A stretch of 64,000 nt of DNA from Aquila chrysaetos chrysaetos (Eukaryota > Chordata > Aves > Accipitriformes > Accipitridae): assembly GCF_900496995.4 (NCBI RefSeq), contig NW_024470387.1:182162-246161 (forward strand), read 5' to 3'. The translations under genes and the position numbers were made by a program. Below, in pieces: positions 26,679-36,743 of the stretch. The notes below the pieces were generated by a model that saw only the letters and a list, made by a program, of their open reading frames with translations, was not told the origin of the DNA and made no database searches. The stretch's first letter is position 1; every line of letters starts with the position of its first letter.

Positions 26679-29600
26679 TCAGTGCTGGGGGCCATCGGTG
26701 AGCCCCGTCAGCCGCTCCGACTCTTCCCAGAGCTTGTGAGCGAGGCCGGCGTCACGGGCGGCCATGGAGGGCAGCGCCAGCCTGCAGTTGCTGTCGAAGT
26801 ACTTGCCCGTGATGCCCGAGACCTCCTCCGAGACGGCGCAGTAAATGGTGCTGACGGCCCCCTGCTCTGCCGACTGCCGGGCGAAGTGGGGTGAGCAGGG
26901 GGCCTGGCTGCCCCCCGCCCACCCCACCACTGCTGGGGCCGTGGGATGGGAGGTCTGGGCAGGATCCGGCCCCGCCGCCTGCCCCCGCTCTCACCTTTAT
27001 GAAGGGGCGGATGAGGGCGAAGAGCACCCGGACGGCCCAGCTGAAGTGGCGCATGATGCTGGTGCTCACCACGCCGGGGCTCAGGGCGTTGGCGATCACC
27101 CCTGCCAAGCCACACTGTCGGCGCTGTGCCGGGGTGCAGGGCTGGGGCCACAGGGACCCTGGCATGGGCAGGGACCTGGTCCCTGCCTCCAGGGCCCAAA
27201 TCCCTTGTTGCCCTCCCACCTGGAGCAGCACCAGTAGCCCCAAGCCCAGCCTTGGAGCGGGGGCTCTTACGTGCCCCGGCACTGGGGCCACCTTGGGGGA
27301 CGTGGCCATTGCTGGCCAGGAGTCTCCCAACCACGGGGAGCATGGGGGGTCCCAGGGAGTATCTACCAGGGCCGAGACCCCTCAGCCCCATTGTGTGGCC
27401 CCCATGTCATGGCACAGCGGCACAGGGTGGTTGGGATGGGCAGATGGCCCTGGGGTGCAGCCCTCCCTGGGAGCCGCATGGCACGGCATGGCTCGGCAGG
27501 GTGCGGCTGGGCATCGTACATCACGGCACAGCTCTATATGGCATGGCATGGCAAGCCATGGTATGGCCATGCATGGCACAGAACAGCTAAGCACGGCATG
27601 GCACGGCAAGGCACAGCGTGGCACAGCCCGGCGCGGCACAGCCCAGCACCCACCTGTGCCCTGCAGGCGCCGCGCCAGCTCGGCGGTGAAGAGGACGTTC
27701 ATCAGCTTGGTGCTGTTGTAGGCGGCATCGAAGCCGCCAGGCCGCTCCTGCCCGGTGAGGTAGCGGCCGTTGGCGGTGCCCGCGCTGTGCCGGAAGGACG
27801 AGACGTTGACGACACGGGCGGGCGCTGACGCCTTCAGGAGGTCTGCGCAGAGCAGGGGGTGAGCGGGGAGGGGTCCCCAGAGCCCCCCGGCCCCGGCAGC
27901 CCCCGGCAGCTCACCCAGCAGCAGGTTGGTGAGCAGGAACGGTCCCAGGTAGTTGGTGGCGAAGGTCTGCTCCAGCCCCTCCGGCGTAATGGTGAAGGGC
28001 AGCCCTGGAAGAGGGGGGCGCGGGGCACCGTGGGGCCGGGAGCCGGGCTGGCATCGCCTGCCACAGCGGGACGGGGAGCCGGACCCCGGCCGGGGCCGAG
28101 ATGTGGGCAGCGGACGCCTGACCCTGGCTCCAGCGCGTACCGGTGAGGCCGGCGTTGTTCACCAGCACGTCCAGCCGCTTCTCCTCCCGCAGCACAGCCT
28201 GGGCAAAGGCGCGCACGGAGGCCAGCGATCCGGTGTCCAGCAGCCGCAGCAGCACTGCGGGGTTGCCGGTGGCCGCCCGGATCTCCTCCGCTGCTGCCTG
28301 GCCCCGCTCCCTGCTCCGGCACGCCAGGATGGTGCGGGCGTTCCTGCGGGCCAGGTCCAGAGCCACGCGCTTGCCGATCCCTGCAGCACGCGGAGTGGGC
28401 GCTGGCTGATCCCTGCTGGGTCCCCACGGCGAGGGGTCCCTGGGGGTCCGTGCCCCTGTTCCCAGGGTCTGGGCAGCCCCAGGGGCAGGGCAGAGCAATG
28501 GAGGGGGACTCCATCCTGGGCAGCTCAGCCACTGCCAGGAGCCCAGCGCCAAACCCAGGGTGCCCCAGCACCGGAGTGGGGGGTGGTAGCGGGGGGCAGC
28601 AGGGCTGGGCTCCTGGCTCTGCAGCACAGCGTGGCTGTGCAGGGACGGGGACAAGGCAGGACAGCCGCCGTGGGGTGTAGGAAGGAGCTGGAGGTGGCAG
28701 CTCGCCCTGGATCCTGTGAGCAGGATGGCTGCCACGGCCACGGCCACCGAACCCACCCAGCAGCGCTGTACTGGCACGGCTCCACATCAGCGCTCTGGCG
28801 CAGCGCGAAATGACAGGCCCCCGGAGGGGGACGGACCCCAACACACATGGGGCACCCTGTCCCTGGGCACACAGGGGGACACCCCAGCTGCCCTGCATGC
28901 GGGGGGACACCCCAACCCCAACCCGTGGGCTCCGCTGCACGCCCAGCCCTGCGGGTCCCGTCGCCCCTGGCTGTGCCAGCCCCCACCCCGTGCTTTGCAG
29001 CGGGACACGGGTGGGAGCAGCGACCCCGTCCCCGGCGCGCAGCTCCGGCTCCGGTGCGGTGTGGTGCCGACGGTGGCCGGCAGCGCGGTGGTCGGCTGGG
29101 ACGCAGCCAGCGGTGCCGTGGCCTTGGCTGTCAGTCATTAACCCAGCCGGGGCAGAGTCCAGCCATTGAGGCTGGGCTGGGGCTGTGGGCACGGGGGTGC
29201 CCAGAGCCCAGCAAGGCCGAGCTGCTCCTGGGCAGAGGACACCGACCAGCCGGAGCGGCTCGCCGGCGACCAGCTCCCCAGCATGCGGCACAGCGGCCGT
29301 CAGTCAGCACGGTGCAGAGGATGTCTGATGGCACCCGGAGCGAGCGTGCTGTGGGCATGGGGCACTGGCAGCGCATCGTCCATGCCCAGGGCCCAGCTAC
29401 CAGCCACTCCTGCAGCCATTTGTACCACCAAAGGAGAGGCTGTGAGTGGTACAGTGGCTGGAGAAGGGGGACCCACGTCCCCCGTGAGCCACCCCACAGC
29501 ACTGTGCCATCATGCCGTCACCCACACACATGTCCCCAGCCCATTCTCCATCCTGGGGGAGCAGGGAGCTGCCACCACCCCCGGCTCCAGCTGCAAAAGG

Positions 29601-29868
29601 AGGGTGGCTGGGTCCCATGGCCAGGCAGGACCCACAGCCCTGCACCCATATCCTGCGCCCCCCCAGCCCCACCCCAACCCCTGCAATCCCCTGCCACCAG
29701 TCCCCACTCACCGCTGTTGGCTCCGGTGACAATCACCGTCTTGCCAGTCAGGTCGGTGGGACACTTGCGGGGGTCCCAGGCGCGTCTCCTCCTGGCCCAG
29801 AGGAGCAGCCCCAGGAGCAGCGTGAGCAGGAACCAGCACGGGTGGCTGCAGGCACTCGGCAGCTCCAT
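26679..29868 (-). CDS. short-chain dehydrogenase/reductase, retinol dehydrogenase 11/12/13/14-like, 325 aa, six exons
   Basis: Exons in transcript order are 29868-29712, 28380-28141, 28004-27915, 27842-27654, 27101-26995 and 26873-26679. All are GT-AG and in phase. Residues 12-24 form a hydrophobic signal anchor ([13 protein letters not shown]) followed by RRRR, as in ER- or mitochondria-bound RDH enzymes. Cofactor-binding TGANSGIG is at 48-55, NNAG at 127-130, the catalytic Ser region NVSS at 175-178 and the YNSTK catalytic pair Y204/K208. The family reduces or oxidises retinoids or other lipophilic carbonyls with NADP(H). The sequence resembles RDH12 and DHRS13, but I cannot fix the orthologue. 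All catalytic residues are present and the length is normal for the family. The gene converges on the LRR gene. Confidence 0.88.
27470..27640. repeat. degenerate GGCAYGGCA tandem repeat in a dehydrogenase intron
   Basis: Variants of GGCATGGCA and GGCACGGCA recur through the intron between the fourth and fifth dehydrogenase exons. Many short ATG-rich shadow frames arise from this composition. Confidence 0.75.
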
Positions 29869-30592
29869 GGCTGGGGCACGGGGTCCGGCCGGGGCGCGGG
29901 GTCCAGCTGGGGCACCAGGGTGTAGCTGGGGGACAGAGTCCGGCTGGGGCCGGAGGTCAGCCGAGAACCTTCGCCCAGCCCGGCAGCCCTGGTACGGCAC
30001 GGTCCCCTCCTGCTCGCCAAGCCTCCAGGAGCGGAGAAGGGACAGCCAGCAGGAAAGCGGCTCACTGGGCTCTTCCCTTGGGAGGGGCAGAGCAGGCGGG
30101 AGGCTGAGCCGCACATCCCTTGTGCCATCCCGGGGCTGCTCGCCCACACCGGCTGGGGAGCGCCCTGCCAGCCCCGGGGCAGCCGCTGCGGGAGGGGCAA
30201 TGCCCACCGGGCATCCCCAAGGTCCCCGTCCAGCCACGCGGGGACACTCGGCCACGAGCCAGGGCTGGAGCCACGGCCCCTGCGGGAGCAGGGACCTACT
30301 GGAGGGGTTCACCGGCACGGGGGGGCAGCCCCAGCGAGGGACCCCGGGGTGCCGTGCAGCACCCAGAGCATGTGGGGGATGGAGGAGGCCACAGCCCAGG
30401 GGTGGCCTCACGGCGCGGTGGGTGTCCGGACAGACCCTGCCCACCCCGTCCCGCCAGCGCAGCCCTGACTTGAGGTCCCCGTCCTCCCAACCAGGCTGGC
30501 GGCCTGGGAACGCAGGCACGGCTCTTCCCCGGGCACGGTCCCAGCTGGGCCCTTCTGGGGGTTTTAGCAGCTCAACAGATGCTTCCCTCAGG
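29869..30592. other. GC-rich upstream region of the dehydrogenase gene
   Basis: This is the stretch between the dehydrogenase start codon and the provirus target site. It is GC-rich and CpG-containing and should hold the dehydrogenase promoter and 5' UTR on the minus strand. I see no TATA box and no second gene. Confidence 0.5.
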
Positions 30593-30596
30593 AATG

Positions 30597-31107
30597 TGTG
30601 ATAAATTCATCTTATGTATTAATTCATCTTATGTATTTGTTAATCAAACCGGTTTTGTAAGCCTTGCACACTGTGTTCGCTTTTGCAAGGCAGCGTTAGC
30701 TCCTGCAAACAGGTGCAGTTGGAAACTTTGTAACTATAAGGTCCTGCTAAGTGAACGGGATAGCGCGGCTTTCAATGCCTAATAAGGAAATATTTTAAGG
30801 TGCGCATGCTCTAAACGACAAGAAACACAGAAGAAGACTACAACCTTCATCCCACGACCCCCTTAGCAACCAGGCGCGCAATCGCAGAAGACACTGGACA
30901 AGGCCACGTGGGCCGGGACTCTGGGCTTTAGCCCGGCAACCGAGAGCTATAAAAAGGGGACTCGAAAGGGGTTGGGGGCGCGCCTGTTGGTAGAGCAGAG
31001 ACTCCCCGGCCGCTCAGTGCTGCTTTGCCTGTTTGCTGCTTGCTTCAATAAATTTTGATTGGACTGTCCACAGGCTGGCGTATAATTTGTCGTCGCCACC
31101 CATAACA
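30597..31107 (+). repeat. 5' LTR of the provirus, 511 bp
   Basis: It starts TGTGATAAATT and ends ATAACA. An imperfect 17-18 bp tandem unit (ATTCATCTTATGTATT twice) lies at the start of U3. A palindromic E-box CACGTG is at 30905-30910, the TATA box (TATAAAAAG) starts at 30948 and AATAAA is at 31047-31052, giving a plausible U3-R-U5 order. This copy keeps the core promoter that the 3' copy has lost. Confidence 0.95.
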
Positions 31108-31111
31108 ATTT

Positions 31112-31129
31112 TGGTGCCGTGACTCGGAT
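31112..31129 (+). other. primer-binding site, complementary to tRNA-His
   Basis: TGGTGCCGTGACTCGGAT lies four bases after the 5' LTR. It matches the 18-nt tRNA-His primer site known from HERV-H-type elements, so reverse transcription was primed by tRNA-His. The leader between this site and the first gag ATG (31130-31493) contains no coding sequence I can recognise. Confidence 0.88.
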
Positions 31130-31493
31130 AAGGTAACTTGGTTCGGAATCTAAACTCTGGGGAGGCACCCCATCTTTGGATGGCCCCGGAGTGGACGATA
31201 TCCTTTCCAAGACCCTTACCTCCGAACCCTAAATTTGGCAAGCAGGCAAAAGAACACTGCAGTACCCTGTAATTTTTGTGCACAAAGATCCGGGCGAAGA
31301 CTCCAGGTTAAGTGAGTATTAAAAGCGTTCCCGTTCGGTCGGGGTGGGTTTCCCGAAGTGCGCATGAACGAGACGCTCCCGAGAGGAGCGAAGTGAGTGC
31401 GGACCCTCTTGTAGTGCGGTTCTCATTGCCCGCGAGGGCGTGAGCCACGAACGAGGGGTGCGTGTGTGTGTGTGTGAGAAGGCACTTCAGAAG

Positions 31494-31634
31494 ATGGAGC
31501 AGAAGAAAAGCAAGCCTTCTGACTCCATGAGGGGCCCCAAGGTGAGGTTACCCGACATACCGCCAGACAGCCCTCTAGGATTAATCATTGCCCATTGGGA
31601 TGACTGGCTGCCCAGACAAGGCAAAAGTAGATAA
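31494..31634 (+). pseudogene. gag: N-terminal gag (matrix) fragment ending at an in-frame stop
   Basis: The ATG at 31494 opens 46 codons ending at TAA 31632-31634. The reading frame is the same as that of the long gag-pol frame that resumes downstream, and the peptide has matrix character (HWDDWLP motif). The stop therefore separates the initiation region from the rest of Gag. There is no N-terminal Met-Gly, so the usual gammaretroviral myristoylation signal is not evident. Confidence 0.8.
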
Positions 31635-31652
31635 AAACTGATATATTATTGT

Positions 31653-34600
31653 ATGCAGGTGTGGGGTGGTAAACAAATCAGAGGAGATCGGGTATTTTGG
31701 CCTGTTTTTGGGTCATTTGAGGATTGGATATGCCAGGCCCTAAACATATATGTAAATACTAAGGAACCCTTCAGTTTAGAAGAGAGTGAATATGCTAGTT
31801 TATGGATAAGATTAGATACCCGAGTCCACGTGTTTACTCCAAGTGAAAAGAACCATAGGAAAAAAACTAAAAACCCCGAAGAACTTCCCGCACCTCCTCC
31901 CCCTTATGTTCCCCCTACACCCACGCCTGACCCAACCCCCCCTCCCTCCTCTCCCCCGACAGCCCCAGACCCAGACTTAGGCTCTCCTAGTTCCCCTGAA
32001 GAGACTCGGAGAATAACGAGGAGTCAGACTAGGAGGAAAGAGCAGTTAGAGGAAAGACTATACCCCTTAAGAGAAATAGCTATGGGAGGACCACAACCTG
32101 GCATGGGATTTGTGCCAGTACCTTTGAACTCTGGAGATATAAGGGAATTTAAGAAGGAGATGGGGAACCTTTTAGAAGACCCTTTGGGAGTATCCGAAAG
32201 GTTAGACCAGTTTTTGGGTCCTAATGTATATACCTGGGAAGAGTTGCAGGCAATTTTAGGCATACTATTCACAGTAGAAGAAAGGGGAATGATTCGAAGA
32301 GCAGGAATGAGAGTTTGGGATCAGCAGCACCAACACGGACCAGGCGCAGATATTAAATGGCCATTACAGCGGCCGAACTGGGATAACCAGAATGCAGAAC
32401 ATAGAACTCATATGGCAGATCTGCGTACTATAATTGTTCAAGGCATTAAGGAATCTGTTCCCCGAGGACAGAATATTAACAAAGCATTTAGTGAACACCA
32501 AAAGAAAGATGAGACCCCCACTGAATGGTTAGAGAGACTGAGAAAGAATCTGCAGCTCTATTCCGGGCTGGACCCTGCCACTCCGGTAGGGCAAGCCCTG
32601 TTAAAAACTCAGTTTGTGGCGAAATCATGGGTAGATATTAGAAAGAAACTGGAAAAGTTGGAAGATTGGCAGGAGCGAGGATTAGATGAATTGTTAAGAG
32701 AAGCTGAGAAAGTGTATGTGAGAAGGGAGGAAGAGATCCAGAAAAGGCAAGCAGGGATTTTGGTGACAGCTGTCCAAGAAGGACAGAGAGGAGTAGCATC
32801 CCGTACGAGGGGATGTAGTGCCCAGGGGCCAAAGGAAAGACCCCAAGGAAGCCAGGGTGACACAAAGGATTTGAGACAGGTTGAGTGTTTCTATTGTCAA
32901 AAGAAAGGACACCTGAGGAGGAACTGTAGAAAGCGTATACAGGATGAACGGATGTTTAAAGAAGATCAGGGGAGTCAGGGGCTCTATTTGCTGGGGACCC
33001 CTAAGAAAACAGAGCCCTTGATAAAATTAAAATTGGGTCCCCAGCATCAAGAAGTTGAGTTCCTTGTGGACTCTGGGGCAGAAAGATCTACTGTCCAGTC
33101 AGTACCCCAAGGATGCTCACTGTCTTCGGAGAAATTGCAAGTAATACGAGCAAAAGGAGAACCGTTTCAGGTACCAATAATAAAAGGAGTGGAAATAGAA
33201 ACTCCATCTCAATTTGGAATAGGATCCTTTTTGTTGGTACCTGAAGCAGAATACAATTTATTAGGAAGAGATCTAATGATTGAATTAGGGGTTAACTTAG
33301 AGATAAAGAACCAAGAAACAACGGTAGAATTGTGTGTTTTGACAACGGAGGATGAAGCTAAAATCAATCCTGAAGTATGGTCTACCCCGGAATCAGTAGG
33401 ACGATTAGACATTGCTCCCTTTGAAGTCACTATTAAGAACCCAGAAGTTCCAATTAGAGTCAAACAATATCCCATGTCACAAGAAGGCAGACATGGACTA
33501 CAACCAGTAATCGAAAGGTTGTTGCAGCAAGGATTATTAGAACCTTGCATGTCACCACACAATACCCCCATTCTGCCCATAAAGAAATCGGATGGGTCCT
33601 GCCGTTTAGTACAGGATTTAAGAGAAGTAAATAAGAGGACTATTACTAGATTCCCAGTGGTAGCCAATCCATATACTTCACTGAGTCAACTTTCCCCCGA
33701 ATTAAAATGGTATAGTGTAATAGACTTAAAGGACGCATTTTGGGCTTGCCCTCTAAAGGAAAACTGTAGGGATTATTTTGCCTTTGAATGGGAAGATCCT
33801 GAAACCCATAGGAAACAACAATTAAGATGGACTGTACTCCCACAGGGGTTTACAGAATCACCAAATTTGTTTGGGCAAGCTTTAGAACAAGTATTAGACA
33901 CTTTTGAATTAAACCCAGAAGTGACTTTAGTGCAGTATGTAGATGATCTGTTGTTAGCTGGGGAAGATCAGGAGGCTGTTAGAAATGAGAGCATTAGATT
34001 ATTGAACTTTTTAAGCCTAAAGGGATTGAAAGTTTCAAAGTCTAAATTGCAGTTTACTGAAGAGGAAGTAAAATACTTAGGACACTGGCTGAGCAAGGGA
34101 ACTAAGAAACTAGACCCTGAACGAGTGAACGGTATTTTATCCCTCCAGACGCCAACGAACAAGAGGCAGATAAGGCAATTGTTAGGACTTTTAGGGTACT
34201 GTAGACAATGGATTGAAAATTATAGCAGCAAAGTGAAGTTTTTGTATCAGAAATTAGTGGGAGTAGGATTAATAAAATGGACTCAAGAGGACGAACAGAG
34301 TCTAGAAAACCTCAAAGCTGACCTTGTAAATGCTCCGGTGTTAAGTTTACCCGATATTAAACGACCATTTTATTTGTTTGTGAATTCAGAGGGAGGAACA
34401 GCCTTTGGGATACTAACCCAGGAGTGGGCTGGAAGAAAGAAACCCATAGGCTATTTTTCTAAACTATTAGATCCGGTTAGCAGGGGATGGCCTACTTGCT
34501 TACAAGCTATAGTAGCCACGGCCCTTTTAGTTGAAGAAGCTAGGAAAGTAACTCTAGGGGGAGAATTGAAAGTATATACACCTCATAACATACGGGGAGT

Positions 34601-36464
34601 ATTACAGCAGAAGGCAGACAAATGGATCACTGACGCCAGGCTGCTGAAATACGAGGGTATTTTAATACATTCCCCCAAGTTGGAGCTTGAAACAACTAGC
34701 TTGCAAAACCCAGCTCAATTCTTATATGGGGAACCAAGTGAGAACCTAATTCATGATTGTGTGCAATTAATAGAACACCAAACCAAAATTAGAGAAGATT
34801 TAGAAGAAGAGGAACTACCGAACGGGTTGAAATTATTTGTAGATGGGTCATCACGAGTGGTAAATGGGAAGCGAAGATCAGGGTATGCGATAATAGATGG
34901 GACCACCCTAGAGGTGAAAGAATCTGGCCCCCTTGAGGCGACGTGGTCAGCCCAAGCTTGTGAATTATATGCGGTATTAAGAGCTTTGCAGTTGTTGAAA
35001 AATAAACAAGGGACAATATTTACAGATTCCAAATATGCATTCGGGGTAGTTCATACATTTGGCAAAATTTGGGAAGAACGAGGGTTAGTAAACTCTCAAG
35101 GGAAGGGCCTAGTACATGAGGCCTTGATAAAACAAACTCTGGAGGCTCTAAGAGGACCCAAACAAATTGCAGTAGTACATGTGAAAGGCCATCAGAGGGG
35201 TATCAATAAACAAATAAGGGGAAATAATTTAGCTGATGAAGAAGCAAAGAAAGCCGCCTTACTAATCATAAAGGAAGTGGAACAGACACAGACTCCAATA
35301 AAAGCCAATGGTATCGTGAGTTTTACCACTCAAGAAAAGGAAAAACTCAAACAAGCGGGAGTTATTGAAAAGGACGGGAAATGGTGTCTCCCTGATGGGA
35401 GAGAAGTAATTCCAAAGGGGGCGGCATGGAGAATAATGAGAGAATTTCACAGGCAAACTCATTGGGGAGTACAAGCATTGGTAGACCAATTCAGAACTAA
35501 GTATATGTGTATAGGAATATATGATATAGCCAAAAAAATCATTGGGGAATGTTTAACATGCCAAAAGGTAAATAAGCATCAGCTCAGGGAAAGAGTACTA
35601 GGAGGACGCGAACTAGCTAAGAGACCATTTGAAAGAATACAAATCGATTTTACTGAACTTCCCAAAGTGGGCAGATACAAATATCTCCTAGTACTAGCGG
35701 ACCATTTGACCCACTTTGTGGAGGCCTTTCCGGTAGCCCGAGCCACTGCAAAAACTGTAGTCAAAGTACTGCTGGAAAACATCATACCGCGGTATGGAAA
35801 CATAGCAGTAATTGATTCAGATCGGGGACCCCATTTTACCTCCAAGGTTATCAAGGAGATCTTGGATCTCTTAGGAACTAAATGGGAATATCATACCCCA
35901 TGGCATCCACAGAGTTCAGGAAAAGTGGAAAGAATGAATGGGGAAATTAAAAAACATTTGATTAAATTGATCATTGAAACTAAAATGAATTGGATAAAAT
36001 GTTTGCCATTAGCCTTATTAAATGTAAGGACACAACCCAGAGCAGACACTGGGGTCTCTCCTTTTGAAATGTTATGTGGGATGCCCTATGACCTAGAAAT
36101 ACCGATTGAACACCCAAAGGTAGAAGAAAAATTCTTACAGGAATATATCGTCGAACTCATGAAGAGACGACAAGAATTGATAAAGAAAGGACTGATAGTG
36201 CAGAGACCACCCTTAGATATTGCAATACACAAAATTACACCTGGAGATAAAGTACTGATCAAAACCTGGAAAGAATCATCTCTAACTGCCTGTTGGGAGG
36301 GACCGTTTCTTGTTTTGCTTACTACAGAGACTGCAGTCCGGACTGCCGAAAGAGGATGGACTCATGCAAGCAGAATCAAAGGACCAATTCAGAGCTCACA
36401 TTGGGAGGCAATTAGAGACCCTGACAGCTTGAAAATTACGTTCCGAAGGAAAGCAGATGAGTGA
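31653..36464 (+). CDS. gag-pol: gag-pol open frame: matrix remainder, capsid, nucleocapsid, protease, RT, RNase H, integrase
   Basis: One uninterrupted 1603-codon frame. In order there is a PPPPY late-domain motif at residues 81-85, a capsid major-homology-like stretch, a single CCHC zinc finger (C412, C415, H420, C425), the protease active site DSGA at 473-476 and the reverse transcriptase YVDD at 762-765. RNase H carries FVDGS, an acidic ACELYAV helix and FTDSKYA. The integrase has an HHCC zinc region followed by D1332, D1390 and E1426 (D,D35E). No stop separates gag from pol: residue 439 is CAG where gammaretroviruses such as MLV carry the readthrough UAG. All catalytic residues are present, but the frame has lost the gag initiation region through the upstream stop. 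Codons are AT-rich, unlike the flanking host genes. Confidence 0.93.
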   Translation: MQVWGGKQIRGDRVFWPVFGSFEDWICQALNIYVNTKEPFSLEESEYASLWIRLDTRVHVFTPSEKNHRKKTKNPEELPAPPPPYVPPTPTPDPTPPPSSPPTAPDPDLGSPSSPEETRRITRSQTRRKEQLEERLYPLREIAMGGPQPGMGFVPVPLNSGDIREFKKEMGNLLEDPLGVSERLDQFLGPNVYTWEELQAILGILFTVEERGMIRRAGMRVWDQQHQHGPGADIKWPLQRPNWDNQNAEHRTHMADLRTIIVQGIKESVPRGQNINKAFSEHQKKDETPTEWLERLRKNLQLYSGLDPATPVGQALLKTQFVAKSWVDIRKKLEKLEDWQERGLDELLREAEKVYVRREEEIQKRQAGILVTAVQEGQRGVASRTRGCSAQGPKERPQGSQGDTKDLRQVECFYCQKKGHLRRNCRKRIQDERMFKEDQGSQGLYLLGTPKKTEPLIKLKLGPQHQEVEFLVDSGAERSTVQSVPQGCSLSSEKLQVIRAKGEPFQVPIIKGVEIETPSQFGIGSFLLVPEAEYNLLGRDLMIELGVNLEIKNQETTVELCVLTTEDEAKINPEVWSTPESVGRLDIAPFEVTIKNPEVPIRVKQYPMSQEGRHGLQPVIERLLQQGLLEPCMSPHNTPILPIKKSDGSCRLVQDLREVNKRTITRFPVVANPYTSLSQLSPELKWYSVIDLKDAFWACPLKENCRDYFAFEWEDPETHRKQQLRWTVLPQGFTESPNLFGQALEQVLDTFELNPEVTLVQYVDDLLLAGEDQEAVRNESIRLLNFLSLKGLKVSKSKLQFTEEEVKYLGHWLSKGTKKLDPERVNGILSLQTPTNKRQIRQLLGLLGYCRQWIENYSSKVKFLYQKLVGVGLIKWTQEDEQSLENLKADLVNAPVLSLPDIKRPFYLFVNSEGGTAFGILTQEWAGRKKPIGYFSKLLDPVSRGWPTCLQAIVATALLVEEARKVTLGGELKVYTPHNIRGVLQQKADKWITDARLLKYEGILIHSPKLELETTSLQNPAQFLYGEPSENLIHDCVQLIEHQTKIREDLEEEELPNGLKLFVDGSSRVVNGKRRSGYAIIDGTTLEVKESGPLEATWSAQACELYAVLRALQLLKNKQGTIFTDSKYAFGVVHTFGKIWEERGLVNSQGKGLVHEALIKQTLEALRGPKQIAVVHVKGHQRGINKQIRGNNLADEEAKKAALLIIKEVEQTQTPIKANGIVSFTTQEKEKLKQAGVIEKDGKWCLPDGREVIPKGAAWRIMREFHRQTHWGVQALVDQFRTKYMCIGIYDIAKKIIGECLTCQKVNKHQLRERVLGGRELAKRPFERIQIDFTELPKVGRYKYLLVLADHLTHFVEAFPVARATAKTVVKVLLENIIPRYGNIAVIDSDRGPHFTSKVIKEILDLLGTKWEYHTPWHPQSSGKVERMNGEIKKHLIKLIIETKMNWIKCLPLALLNVRTQPRADTGVSPFEMLCGMPYDLEIPIEHPKVEEKFLQEYIVELMKRRQELIKKGLIVQRPPLDIAIHKITPGDKVLIKTWKESSLTACWEGPFLVLLTTETAVRTAERGWTHASRIKGPIQSSHWEAIRDPDSLKITFRRKADE

Positions 36465-36687
36465 GACTGTCTTTTGTAACAACCCTAACTGTATATGTTA
36501 TCCCTTTGTATGTTATAGGTGTAAACTCTGTAGAGAAAAGTGGTGGGTCCATTGCCCCTATAGATATTCCTCTAGCGGTATTTGCCACGAATGTTATAAT
36601 CACGAACGGGAATTAACTGAACAAGCATTACGTGTGGGAGTAACAACTGGGAAAATTCAGACGGGTCGTGACCAGAGTGAGGTGTAG
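36457..36687 (+). CDS. small cysteine-rich ORF between pol and env, 76 aa, unrecognised
   Basis: The ATG overlaps the pol terminator (ATGAGTGA; ATG 36457-36459, pol TGA 36462-36464) in a different frame from both pol and env. The predicted peptide has nine Cys and two His in its first 49 residues: C7, C12, C14, C19, C22, C25, H32, C33, C43, C46, H49. The CxxC pairs at 19/22, 22/25 and 43/46 suggest a zinc-binding fold, though that is inference. The C-terminal third is hydrophilic. The frame is intact although gag and env are broken. The position corresponds to the pol-env junction, where simple gammaretroviruses have no extra gene. It may be an accessory protein, a captured cellular fragment or a chance frame. 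Confidence 0.5.
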   Translation: MSETVFCNNPNCICYPFVCYRCKLCREKWWVHCPYRYSSSGICHECYNHERELTEQALRVGVTTGKIQTGRDQSEV

Positions 36688-36743
36688 AGTCTGGGAGGTG
36701 AAAAATAAGAGTTGAGAGATCTATAAGTCAAAGTTGACTAAAT

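Noticed and set aside
27834-29291. 485-codon minus-strand frame within the dehydrogenase gene
   Set aside because: It reads through introns in a frame different from the catalytic exons and lacks SDR motifs.
28847-30601. 584-codon plus-strand frame upstream of the provirus
   Set aside because: It is antisense to the dehydrogenase first exon and intron, low in complexity, and ends fortuitously in the 5' LTR.
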